This document shows, piece by piece, positions 30,903-41,566 of a DNA stretch of 64,000 nucleotides. Source of the DNA: Musa acuminata AAA Group (taxonomy: Eukaryota > Streptophyta > Magnoliopsida > Zingiberales > Musaceae). The stretch covers positions 25,081,001-25,145,000 of the forward strand of contig NC_088345.1 in assembly GCF_036884655.1 (NCBI RefSeq), written 5' to 3'. The notes beneath the pieces are model-generated. The model had not been told where the DNA came from. It made no database searches and saw only the letters and a program-made list of their open reading frames with translations. Both the position numbers and the translations under genes were made by a program. How positions within the stretch are numbered: position 1 is the first letter of the stretch; every line of letters starts with the position of its first letter.

Positions 30903-30910
30903 TATAAATA
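30903..30910 (+). promoter_or_regulatory. TATA box of solo LTR D
   Basis: TATAAATA in the conserved GGGGCC...CCCC setting. If active it would transcribe toward the B2 RT. Confidence 0.6.
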
Positions 30911-31439
30911 CCCCACCCATTCAGCACTGAAAAGATACAGATCCACATCGAATTCTTGATCTTTTCAGTGATTCTAAGAGCTCAAATTTGTGTAAAGTCC
31001 TAAAGTTCTCCTCCTTCTGTTCTTCAAGTCTTGAGTTGTAAAGAGAGGAGAGAAAGGATCTGTAAAGGTTGTCTCCTGAGCCTGTCAAAAGGAGAGAAAC
31101 TGTAAAAGGGCAGTTAGCCTTCGCCCATTGAAGGAAGGCAGCTTGTTGACGTCGGTGACCTCGTCGGAGGAGGAAGCCAAAAGTGGAGTAGGTCAAGACT
31201 GACCGAACCACTCTAAATCTCTGGTTTGCTTTTGCCTTGAGCACTTTATCATTACTGCAAACCTCCTACATTGCTACTGCCCTCTGCGCCTTTACGAACG
31301 AGTTTCTAAGCTCTGATCTTTCAGAATCTGCATTCAAACGTAAATCGTGTTTTCGTACGATCTTCACACTGCAGTTTACGCTTACATTCGGATTCCATTT
31401 ATAACTGCAAATTGCTTTCTATGTAAAACGCTTTTCAAG

Positions 31440-31715
31440 GTTCAAAACTGCTTTTAGACACAAAACTACATTTAGACGTAAAATTACGTTTAGACGTAAA
31501 ACTGCGTTTAGACGCAAAACTGCATTTAGACATAAAACTGCGTTTAGACGTAAAACTACGTTTAGACATAAAACTGCGTTTGGACGTAAAACTGAGTTTA
31601 GACGCAAACTGCGCTTAGACGCAAACTGTGCTTAGACGCAAACTGCGCTTAGACGCAAACTGTGTTTAGACGCAAACTGCGCTTAGACGCAAAACTGCGC
31701 TTAGACGCAAACTGC
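31440..31715 (+). repeat. 18-base tandem array in solo LTR D
   Basis: Units such as GTTTAGACGTAAAACTGC, then shorter CTTAGACGCAAACTGCG units (16-17 bases). More degenerate than in A. Confidence 0.85.
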
Positions 31716-31842
31716 ACTGTGATTCTGCTTTTATATCGAAATCATTTTTTATCGGACGAACGCAGCTTTCGTTTTTAAAATCGCTGTAAGATTTCCGCTG
31801 CACTAATTCACCCCCCCCCTCTTAGTGCTCTCGATCCTAACA

Positions 31843-31847
31843 AGAAC
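31843..31847 (+). repeat. Right target-site duplication of solo LTR D
   Basis: AGAAC, matching 29702-29706. Confidence 0.9.
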
Positions 31848-32252
31848 TAGACTAGAAAGAGTATCAAAACTCTTCGATCAGATCGAGGAGGTGAGTACTT
31901 AAGTACAGAGTTTACTCAGTTCCTCAAGGACCATGAGATATTATCCCAATGGACACCTCCTTACACACCTCAGCTCAATGGTGTCTCTAAAAGGAGAAAT
32001 CGTACTTTATTAGATATGGTACGGTCCATGATGAGTTTCGCTGACCTACCCATCTCATTCTGGGGATATGCCTTAGAAACCGCAGCTTACCTTCTGAATA
32101 GAGTTCCAACTAAGTCGGTAGTGTCTACACCATATGAGATATGGAAAGGGAAGAAGCCTGATCTTAAGGTTGTTAAGATTTAGGGCTGCCCAGCCCACGT
32201 TAAAAGACACAACCCCGATAAGTTAGAATCAAGGACAAAGCGATGCATATTT
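31848..32252 (+). pseudogene. B2 integrase, part after solo LTR D
   Basis: Resumes with TAG at 31848-31850, the stop shared with B1, then a second ACTAGA change. Core: LRSDRGGEY (second Asp kept), then GVSKRRNRT at about 31983. The catalytic Glu codon GAA, kept in B1, is AAA (Lys) at 31989-31991. A further TAG at 32181-32183 replaces the Trp of KIWGC. Inactive on several counts. Confidence 0.88.
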
Positions 32253-33371
32253 GTGGGGTACCCCAAGGAAACTTGTGGGTATTACTTCTATCATCCCGAG
32301 GACAAAAAGGTCTTTGTAGCTAAGCGAGCAGTGTTTCTTGAGAAGGAACACATTCTTGGCGGAGACAGTGGGAGAATGATAGAGTTGAGCGAAGTTAGAG
32401 AACCAAGCTCAAGCACCACTCTTCAGCCCGAGTCTGTTCAGGTACGTAATACACAAGTTTCAACTTTACGCAGGTCTGATAGAGTATCTCATCCTCTTGA
32501 GAGATATGTGGGACATATTAGAGGAGAGGATATTGAGGATATTGATCCTCAAACCTACGAGGAGGCTATTATGAGTATAGACTCCGGGAAGTGGAAAGAA
32601 GCCATGAATTCTGAGATGGATTCTATGTACTCCAATAAGGTTTGGAACCTAGTTGATGCGCCCGAAGGTATTGTACCCATCGGTTGCAAATGGATCTTTA
32701 AGAAAAAGATCAGAGTAGATGGAAAGGTAGAGACCTATAAAGCAAGGCTAGTGGCTAAAGGGTATCGTCAAAGGCAAGGTGTTGACTACGACGAAACCTT
32801 CTCACCCGTAGCAATGCTAAAATCGATCAGAATTCTATTGGCTATTGCAGCACACTATGATTATGAGATCTGGCAGATGGATGTGAAAACCGCATTCCTC
32901 AATGGGAACCTCGAGGAGGAGGTGTATATGATGCAACCTGAGGGATTCGTGTCCAAGAACTGCCAAGATAAGGTGTGTAGGTTGCTTAAATCCATTTATG
33001 GACTAAAGCAAGCTTCTCGAAGTTGGAACATAAGATTTGATGAGTCAATCAGATCTTATGACTTCGTTAAGAACGAAGATGATCCTTGTGTATACAGGAA
33101 GGTAAGTGGGAGCGCTATCACCTTTTTGGTGTTATATGTGGATGACATCCTCATCATTGGGAATGACGTAGGAATGCTATCCACAGTAAAGACTTGGTTA
33201 TCTAGACACTTCTCCATGAAGAACTTAGGGGAAGCATCCAATATCTTGGGGATTAGAATCTATAGAGATAGATCCAAGAGGATGCTTGGCTTGTCCCAGT
33301 CCAGGTACATAGAAACCATTGTCAAAAGGTTTGGCATTGAAAATTCTAAGAAAGGGCAAGCATGGATATGA
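32253..33371 (+). pseudogene. B2 reverse transcriptase (long open stretch)
   Basis: About 372 codons without a stop: connection region (LEKEHILGGDSG, STTLQPESVQV, VSTLRRSDRVSHPLERYVG), then RT with [31 protein letters not shown] block, MDVKTAFLNG, YGLKQASRSW, catalytic YVDD near 33136 and LGIRIYRDRSKRMLGLSQSRYIE. It reads out after NSKKGQAWI because of the deletion at about 33355-33366 shared with B1. The RT itself looks intact but is separated from gag by stops and insertion D. Confidence 0.9.
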
Positions 33372-34040
33372 TACCTTATGCCTCAGCAATATGGTATATC
33401 ATGTATGCCATGCTATGTACTAGGTCTGATAGAGCATGCTCTGAGTGTCACGAGCAGGTATCAGGCGGATCCAGGCTTGGAGCACTAGAAAGCAATAAAG
33501 TGTATCCTTAAGTACTTGAGAAGGACTAAGGATCTTTTACTAGTATATGGAGGTAATAGCCTTAAGGTTGAAGGCTTCACTGACTCAAGTTTTCAGTCTG
33601 ATGTCGATGATAGCAAGTCGCATTCAGGGTATGTGTACACCTTGAATGGAGGAGCAGTGTGGTGGAAGAGTTCCAAGCAAGATACCACTACTGACTCGAC
33701 CATAGAGGCGGAGTAAATTGCTGCATCAGATGCCGCAAAGGAGGGAGTCTGGGTGAAGAAGTTCATCACAGATTTGAGAGTCGATACAGATAGCAAGAAG
33801 TCGACTTCCTTATATTGCGACAACTATGGGGTGATTCCTCAAATAAGGGAACCCAGGTCTCATCAGAAGTGTTCTGAGGAGGTTCCAGCTTATAAGAGAG
33901 ATCGTAACCCGAGAAGATGTAGTAGTGGAAAGAGATCCATCCGAAGATAACATTGCAGATCCACTGACAAAGCCGTTGTCTCAGATTGTCTTTGAGCGTC
34001 ACAGGGGTCTGATGGGGATCAGACACATCGGTGATTGGCT
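33372..34040 (+). pseudogene. B2 RNase H
   Basis: PYASA-type start with small indels near 33430, a stop near 33487, then RTKDLLLVYGGNSLKVEGFTDSSFQSD. TAA replaces the Tyr of EAEYIAAS at about 33715. The frame shifts at 33870, the same as in B1. The C-terminal IADPLTKPLSQIVFE continues in the other frame to about 34040. Confidence 0.85.
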
Positions 34041-34047
34041 TTAGGTC

Positions 34048-34058
34048 AAGTGGGAGAT
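34048..34058 (+). promoter_or_regulatory. Polypurine tract of B2
   Basis: AAGTGGGAGAT directly before the LTR. Confidence 0.75.
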
Positions 34059-34859
34059 TACTAGTCATAGGTGCCCAGCAAGCCAATCCCGTGAGTTTTG
34101 GCACGTGTGACTTGATACAGAATCTTTTTGCTTATTATATTTTGGCGTATATCACTTTATAACTATTGCATAAATGCATTTATATACTGTGATGTCCTTG
34201 GATTTGTGCAATGGGAATCGGATCGTGATGAGATCACGATAATGAGATCGATTCACCTTCAAACACATATCCTAAATATTCCCGGTCATAGGTTACTCGA
34301 GAGGGACATCGTGATAACCGGATAGACTAGTGTGCTGTATACCCGTCCATATGATGGATGCAGCTGGTCTCATAGTTGCTCGTGTAGGGACACTAGGGAT
34401 ACAGTACAGGTGCTCATTGGAGAATGAGTTCACTGATTGATCCGCTTGCAGAATGCTGGATGGTAGATGATGCCTTATTGTCAGACAGCGATTCCGTAGT
34501 CCTAGTGGTGTATCTGGTCCTTAGACTTGAGACACCAAGGATGTCCTGTATGAGTGCTCCACTCTTTGATACCAGACTTATAGGTTTGGCTGTCCCAAAT
34601 CTAGTACAGCTGGTCATCGGGAGTGGTAGTCGACCTTACGAGGGCTATTAAGTGTCGATAGAGGATCATCCACTCTCGGCGTCATGAGAGGAATATCCCA
34701 TGTGTTCTTGCTAAGATAAATCCCTAGCCAGGGTCATTCGGGTTGAGAGAGAAAGTGTTCTCCGGGAGAATCCGATTAGAGCGAGACTCGAGTAGAAACC
34801 GTATGGGTCTGACAACTCCATGCTCGATATACGGTCTCTGGGATATTAGATGGATGAGG
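34059..34859 (+). repeat. B2 3' LTR, first part
   Basis: Starts TACTAGTCATAGG (TG changed to TA compared with B1). Collinear with B1 25836-26637. Interrupted by E at 34860 and continues at 44531; total length is 1493 bases. Gene-free; short open frames are not shared in a coding manner. Confidence 0.88.
34855..34859 (+). repeat. Left target-site duplication of element E
   Basis: TGAGG, repeated at 44526-44530. Confidence 0.9.
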
Positions 34860-35416
34860 TGTTGAATCTCGGATTTTGATGATAAAGTCAATTGTCATTT
34901 GTTGTCTAATCTATGTGTTGAGATAAGTGTGCAGGATTAACTACAATGAAAGTTAGACAAGCAGCAGGAGTTGCGCCGGAGTCAAGTTCATGATCACGTT
35001 GGGAGTTCGAGAGTTCGACGGAAGTTCGGACGGTCGTCGGAGGTTCTGCGAGAACAGATCCGAGAAGTCCAGAAGCTTGCCAAGCGAAGCTCGTCGGAAC
35101 TTGCCAAGTGGATCGTCGCAAAGTCCAGGAGTTTGCCGGAAGTCCTCAGGAGCATCACCGAGGGTTCATCGGATGATCGACGGAAGTTCGCCGGAAACTC
35201 GTCGGAAGAAGCGATTGACGCACCGAAGCAAAGCTGCAGAAATTGTCTTAGATCTAATCGTAGTTAGCACATTGATTAAGTTGGAAAATGGGAGGTGATC
35301 CCATTAGCTTAATCTTGGGGCAATTGGGCCCCTAAAAGACTGAAATTGGGCCAAATGGAGCTAACCATTTGGACCCAGATTGCACCAGGCGGTTCAACCG
35401 CCTAGCCCAGGAGGTG

Positions 35417-35643
35417 GCACCGCCTGGGCTAAGCCTCCTAGCGAGACTGGGCGGTGCAACCTCCCCAGCCAGGAGGTGGCACCGCCTGAGCTCAGTCTTC
35501 GAGCTAGACTGGGCGGTGCAACCTCCCTGACAGAGAGGTGGCACCGCCTGAGCTCAGTCTTCGAGCTAGACTGGGCGGTGCAACCTCCCTGACAGAGAGG
35601 TGGCACCGCCTGAGCTCAGTCTTCGAGCAAGACTGGGCGGTGC
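35417..35643 (+). repeat. Four 62-base GC-rich hairpin units in the E 5' LTR
   Basis: Hairpins at 35417-35457, 35479-35519, 35541-35581 and 35603-35643, exactly 62 bases apart. Each 41-base hairpin has an outer GCACCGCC/GGCGGTGC stem. Units two and three also have an inner CAGTCT/AGACTG stem around a TCGAGCT loop. The 21-base spacers are of the AACCTCCCTGACAGAGAGGT type. Confidence 0.82.
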
Positions 35644-35794
35644 AACCTCCCTGACAGAGAGGTGGCACTGCCTGAGCTCGGTCTTCGAGCTCTGCTAGGC
35701 GGTGCAACCTCTCCAGTCAAGAGGTGCAACCGCCTGATCCCGAAATTCCGGGATTTGATCGTTTTGAGCTCCAAATTTGAATTGGGTTGGGGCC

Positions 35795-35802
35795 TATAAA
35801 TA
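35795..35802 (+). promoter_or_regulatory. TATA box of the E 5' LTR
   Basis: TATAAATA in GGGGCC...CCCC, about 150 bases after the hairpin array. Confidence 0.7.
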
Positions 35803-36898
35803 CCCCACCCATTCAGCACTGAAGTGAATAAGATCCATACCGAATTCTTGATCTTTTCAGTGATTCTAAGAGCTCAAATTTGTGTAAAGTCCAAAAGTTC
35901 TCCTCTTTTCTGTTCTTCAAGTCTTGAGTTGTAAAGAGAGGAGAGAAAGGATCTGTAAGGGTTGTCTCCTGAGCCCGTCAAAAGGAGAGAAACTATAAAA
36001 GGGTAGTTGGCCTTCGCCTATTGAAGGAAGGCCCCTAGTTGACGTCGATGACCTCGCCGGTGGAGGAAGCCAAAAGTGGAGTAGGTCAAGACTGACCGAA
36101 CCACTCTAAATCTCTGGTTTGCGTTTATTTTGAGCACTTTATCATTACTGCAAACCTCCTACATAACTACTGCTCTCTGCGCTTTTACGAACAAGTTTCT
36201 AAGCTCTAATCTTTCCAAATCTGCGTTTAGACGTAAATCTGCATTTAGACGTAAAACTGCATTTAGACGTAAATCGGCTTTCCTTGCACAATCATCAGAT
36301 TTCAGTTTACGTTTACATCTTGATTTCAACTGCATACTGCTTTCTGCGAGTATACAAACGAGTTTCAAAGTTAAGACGTAAATATGTGTTTAGACGTAAA
36401 ACTGCATTTAGACGTAAATCGGCTTTCCTCGCACAATCATCATATTTCAGTTTACGTTTACATCTTGATTTCAACTGCATACTGCTTTCTGCGAGTATAC
36501 AAACGAGTTTCAACGTTCAGACGTAAATCTACGTTTAAGATGTAAATCTGCGTTTAGACGTAAATCTGCGTTTAGACGTAAATCTGCTTTTTGCAGATTA
36601 CTTTTTGAGCTGTACAATAGCAGCACATTGTCTTTATACTTCTGCTTAAACTGCGCTTAGACGCAAACTGCGCTTAGACGCAATCTGAGTTTGGACGCAA
36701 TCTGCACTTAGACGCAAACTGCGTTTAGACGCTAACTGTGTTTAAACGTAAACTGCACTTAATCATAAGTAATCTTAGAATCGGCTTTTGCATCAAAATA
36801 GTTTTTATCGAACGAACGCAGCTTTCATTTTTAATCGCTGAAAGATTTCCGCTGCACTAATTCACCCCCCCCCTCTTAGTGCTCTCGATCCTAACAAT

Positions 36899-36910
36899 TG
36901 GTATCAGGGC
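36899..36910 (+). promoter_or_regulatory. Primer-binding site of element E (one mismatch)
   Basis: TGGTATCAGGGC; the usual A at position 10 is G. Probably post-insertion decay. Confidence 0.88.
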
Positions 36911-36947
36911 TAGGTTAACTCTCTAACGGATTAAAACCCAAAGAGAA

Positions 36948-38530
36948 ATGGCATACGCCGGAAACCAAGAGGGGCATTCTATTACGCGTCCACCCATGTT
37001 CAGTGGGACGGACTACACCTACTGGAAGACCCGAATGAGGATCTTTCTTATATCTATGGATTTTGAACTGTGGAATCTTGTCGAAAACGGATTTTCGAAG
37101 TCTTCTCTTCCAATGATCGATTGGAATGATTTGGAGAAGAAGGCTTTCGCTCTTAATGCAAAGGCTATGAATGCCTTATTTTGTGCACTTGATAAAAACG
37201 AGTTTAACCGTGTTTCAACTTGTGAAACTGCATTTGATATATGGCACACACTCGAAGTGACCCATGAGGGCACAAGTAGAGTAAAAGTGTCAAAAATTAA
37301 TTTGCTGTTACATTCTTTCGAACTTTTTCGGATGAAAAAGAGTGAAACCATTGGCGACATGTTTACCCGTTTCACGGATGTTGTCAACGGTCTAAAAGGA
37401 CTCGGAAAGAGCTTTTCGGATTTTGAGCTTATTAATAAGATACTAAGATCCCTTCCTAAGAGTTGGGATCCTAAAGTCACTACTATTCAAGAGGCAAAAG
37501 ATTTACGAAATTTCCCTCTTGAAGAACTAATCGGGTCATTAATGACCTATGAAATGACTTGTAAAGCTCATGAAGAGCAAGAAGACATCCTTCCAAAGAA
37601 CAGGAAGGATATGGCACTCAAAACTTCTGAATGCCACTTGAGAAAAAACTCAAGTGATGAGGACTGTGATGATGACTTGGCACTTCTAACAAAAAGTTTA
37701 AAAAGTTCTTTAAAAGAAACAAGTTTAAGAATGATGCAAAAAATAAACTTGAACCCAAGAAGGACCAAGTAATCTGCTATGAATGCAAAAAGTCGGGACA
37801 CTACAAGAGTGATTGTCCCCAAGTCAAAAGGAGAACGTCAAAGAAAAAGGCGCTTCAAGCAACATGGGATGACTCAAGCGCATTCGAAGAAGAGGAGTCC
37901 AACACCGAGCAAGTTGCTCATTATGCCTTAATGGCCATCGAAGATGAGGTAACAAATTCATTAGATGCAGATTTATCATTCGATGAATTATTAAATGCTT
38001 TTCATGAATTGTTTGATGAGTATAAGACTATCAGTAGTAAATACAAATTGCTAAAAAAGGAGCATGATAGTCTTATTTGTAATTTCGATAAGTTAAATGT
38101 TGAACATCATGATAGTTTAAGCCCATGCATAAAATGCCATGATCTAGAAACTCTCCAAAAAGAAAACTTGCTACTTAAGGACACCTTGAAGAAATTCGAG
38201 GTTGGTAGCAAGTTATTGAACATGATCCTTACAAACAAGGGTCACGTTCCCAAAAGAAGTGGAATTGGATTTGTGAGAAGTCCTCACCAAAATCCAACCA
38301 CCTTCATAAAAGGCTCCATCTTACATATTCGACATCAAGACAAATGTAACTTCTATTGTAAATTTGGACACAATACACATTGTTGTCCATTCAAGAAAAT
38401 AAGTCCAAACAAATTGATTTGGGTTCCTAAAGGAACCATGAAAAATTCTATGCAACATGATAAGAAATGTAGATCTATTTGTGAGGCACCCAAAAGCAAA
38501 TGGGTACCTAAAAATCATCCTTTCTTGTAG
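36948..38530 (+). pseudogene. gag: Gag of element E, frameshifted
   Basis: Starts MAYAGNQEGHSITRPPMFSG as in A and stays collinear for about 245 codons. A one-base deletion near 37690-37700 (AACAAAAAGTTTAAAAAG where A has GACAAGAAAGTTTAAG) ends the frame at 37772. The true frame goes on through the first CCHC (CYECKKSGHYKSDC, about 37780-37820) and 37931-38530. The second knuckle is damaged (CNFYCKFGHNTHCC: Cys to Tyr). It ends in TAG 38528-38530, after which protease follows in the same frame. Confidence 0.9.
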
Positions 38531-39691
38531 AAACCCACACCATCGCAAGCTAGGAGCAAGAGATGGTACCTTGATAGTGGATGCTCAAGGCATATGACCG
38601 GAGATCCATCTCAATTCTCTAAGCTCACTAGCATAGACGAAGGCTATGTCACCTTCGGAGACAACAACAAGGGTAAAATCATTGGCAAAGGAACCATAGG
38701 TAACAAATCCAACCTTTTTATTGAAGATGTTCTGTTAGTTGATGGTTTAAAACATAACCTCTTGAGTATTAGTCAATTATGTGATAAAGGATATATTGTC
38801 AAATTCGAATCTAATGCTTGTATCATTGAAAAACCACATAAAAATATGTCTATGATTGCATTAAAACAAAATAACGTATACACTATTGACATCAATGACT
38901 TATGTGATGAAATGTGTTTTGCGGTTATGAATGAGGATGCTTGGCTATGGCATAGAAGATTAGGTCATGCTAGCATGAAACTAATCACTCAAGTATCATC
39001 TAGAGAACTTGTAAGAGGAATTCCTCATATCAAGTTCATCAAAGACAATGTATGTGATGCTTGCCAATTAGGTAAACAAATTAAGGGTAGTTTCAAAGTT
39101 AAGAATCAAATAAGCACCTCTAGGCCCTTACAATTGATCCATATGGACTTGTTCGGACCAATCTCTACATCGAGTCTAGGAGGTAGCAAATACGCCTTTG
39201 TCATTGTTGATGACTACAACAGATATACATGGACCTACTTCTTAAAACAGAAAAATGAATGCTTTAGATATTTTACCAAGTTTTGTAAACTTGTTCAAAA
39301 TGAGAAGGAATCTATGATTTCGTCAATTAGAAGTGATCATGGTGGAGAATTTCAAAACCATGATTTCAAAGAATTCTGTGAACTCAATGGATACAACCAT
39401 AATTTCTCTACTCCAAGAAATCCTCAACAAAATGGGGTAGTAGAAAGAAAAAATCGAAATTTACAAGAAATGGCAAGAACCATGTTGAATGAACATGGCC
39501 TACCCAAATATTTTTGGGCCGAAGCTGTAAACACTGCATGCTATATTTTGAATAGAGTTCTAGTAAGACCCTTACTCACCAAAACTCCTTATGAGTTATG
39601 GAATAACAAAAAACCCAATGTCTCATATTTTAAAGTCTTTGGGTGTAAGTGTTTTATCTTGAATGAAAAGCTTAGGAAAATTCGATGCTAA
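38531..39691 (+). pseudogene. Protease and integrase of element E
   Basis: In frame with gag after the TAG: SKRWYLDSGCSRHMTGD (Copia aspartic protease active site near 38572), then LLVDGLKHNLLSISQLCDKGY. HHCC region WHRRLGHASMKL ... CDACQLGKQ. Integrase core with Asp in IHMDLFGP, Asp in RSDHGGEF and Glu in GVVERKNRN all present. The frame is open for 365 codons from 38594. A small deletion at about 39669 (GAAAAGCTTAGG where A has GAAAAGGATAACTTAG) shifts it. This supplies the protease sequence missing from A. Confidence 0.9.
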
Positions 39692-41566
39692 ATCTGATGA
39701 AGGAATCTTTCTTGGTTATTCTTCGGTTTCTAAAGATTTTCGTATTTTCAATAAAAGAACCTTAATTATTGAAGAATCCATCCATGTTGTTTTCAATGAG
39801 ATTTCTGAAATTAAGAAAAATGATCTTGATGATGATGTTAACTTTGATTCTTTGAATTTAAACGAAACCCCGTCTCTAACTAGCAACTTGGATGCATCCA
39901 CTTCCTTACCCAAGGATTGGAAGTATGTAGATGCTCATCCTAAGGAGCTAATCTTAGGAGACACATCAAAGGGGGTTCAAACACGATCCTCTTTTAAGAA
40001 TTTTTGTGGCAACGCCGCCTTTCTCTCACAAATTGAACCCAAATGTGTTGATGAAGCCATGAAAGATGATTCATGGATTATCGCAATGTAAGATGAATTG
40101 AATCAATTTGAGAGAAATGAGGTGTGGACGCTTGTTCCTAGGCCAAATGACCATTTAGTTATTGGTACTAAATGGGTCTTTAGAAACAAGCAAGATGAAA
40201 ATGGTATCGTGGTTAGAAATAAGGCTAGATTAGTGGCCAAAGGTTTCAACCAAGAAGAAGGTATCGATTACGAAGAAACCTTCGCACTTGTGGCTCGATT
40301 GGAAGCCATAAGGATGCTCCTTGCCTACGCTAGTTGTAATAATTTTAAGTTATTTCAAATGGATGTTAAAAGCGCTTTTCTAAATGGCTTTATTTCCGAA
40401 GAAGTTTATGTTGAACAACCTCCTGGATTTGAAAATAATAGACTCCCTAATCATGTGTTTAGATTAACTAAAGCTCTCTATGGCTTAAAACAAGCCCCAA
40501 GGGCTTGGTATGAGAGACTTAGTTCTTTTCTTATCAAAAATAACTTTACAAAAGGCAAGGTTGATACTACATTGTTTATCAAGAATTTTGAAAATAATTT
40601 TCTCATTGTTCAGATTTATGTTGATAATATCATCTTTGGCTCTACAAATGAATCTCTTTGTGAATCTTTTGCTAAAACTATGAGTCTTGAATTCGAAATG
40701 AGCTTAATGGGAGAATTAACATTCTTCTTAGGTTTACAAATCAAACAACTAAGCAATGGCATCTTTATTAGTCAAACTAAATATGCCATGAATTTATTAA
40801 AAAGGTTTAATATGAACAACTCAAAGGCTAGTAACATTCCTATGAGCACCTCCACTAAGTTAGAAATTGATGAAAGTGGAGAAAGCTTTGATCAAAAAAC
40901 TTATAGGGGTATGATAGGAAGTTTACTTTACCTCACTGCCACCAGACCAGACATCATGTTCAATGTAGGACTTTGTGCTAGATTTCAATCAAACCCTAAG
41001 ATATCTCATCTTAAAGCAGTTAAAAAAATACTTAGATATCTTAATGGAACCACAAATCTAGGATTATGGTACCCAAAATCAGAAAATTTTGAGTTAATAG
41101 CTTATGCTGATGCGGACTTCGCTGGCTGTAGACTAGATAAAAAAAGCACATCAGGATCATGTCAATTTTTAGGACACGCCCTTGTTTCCTGGTCATCAAA
41201 GAAACAAAGCTCGATTGCTCTATCAACAACCGAAGCTGAATATATTGCAGCAAGTGCATGCTGTGCACAAGTTGTATGGATGAAAAATACTTTAGAAGAT
41301 TACAAGGTCAATCTTAAAATATTCCCATTAAATGTGATAACACGAGTGCAATATGCTTAACTAAGAATCCTATACAACACTCAAGAACAAAACATATTGA
41401 TATTAGACATCACTTTATACGAGATCATGTCACTAATCATGACATAACCATAGAGTTCATTGATACTAAACATCAACTAGCTGACATTTTTACAAAACCT
41501 CTAAGTGAAGAACAATTTGATTTCATTCGAAGAGAATTAGGAATGATGAGATGTCCGAATAGATAA
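39692..41566 (+). pseudogene. Reverse transcriptase and RNase H of element E
   Basis: Continues KFDAKSDEGIFLGYS in the shifted frame to TAA 40089-40091 (CAA in A), then 40098-41360 in the same frame with the RT and RNase H. The RT catalytic box reads YVDN: the last codon, 40626-40628, is AAT where A has GAT, a G-to-A change that removes a metal-binding Asp. A one-base deletion near 41320 (CTTAAAATATTCC) shifts the RNase H C-terminus. The original frame reaches TAA at 41564-41566 (GMMRCPNR). Confidence 0.9.

Larger units (their letters stand above)
29707..31842 (+). mobile_element. D: solo SIRE-type LTR
   Basis: 2136 bases, TGTTGAATCTCATATTTTG ... CCTAACA, with AGAAC on both sides and no internal region. 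This is the signature of recombination between the two LTRs of a once complete element. From about 30110 it matches the A and E LTRs (GCAGGATTAACTACGATGA onward), but the first 400 bases are a different U3 type. Contains the GC-rich block (30562-30835), TATA at 30903 and the 18-base array (about 31440-31715), mostly of the GACGCAA type. No gene. Confidence 0.92.
34860..36896 (+). repeat. 5' LTR of element E
   Basis: TGTTGAATCTCGG ... CTAACA. U3 with four GC-rich 62-base hairpin units (35417-35643), TATA at 35795, AG-rich leader. Then a 145-base segment occurs twice (starting about 36273 and 36418), each with 18-base units and AATCGGCTTTCC...GAGTATACAAACGAG. Gene-free. Confidence 0.93.
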
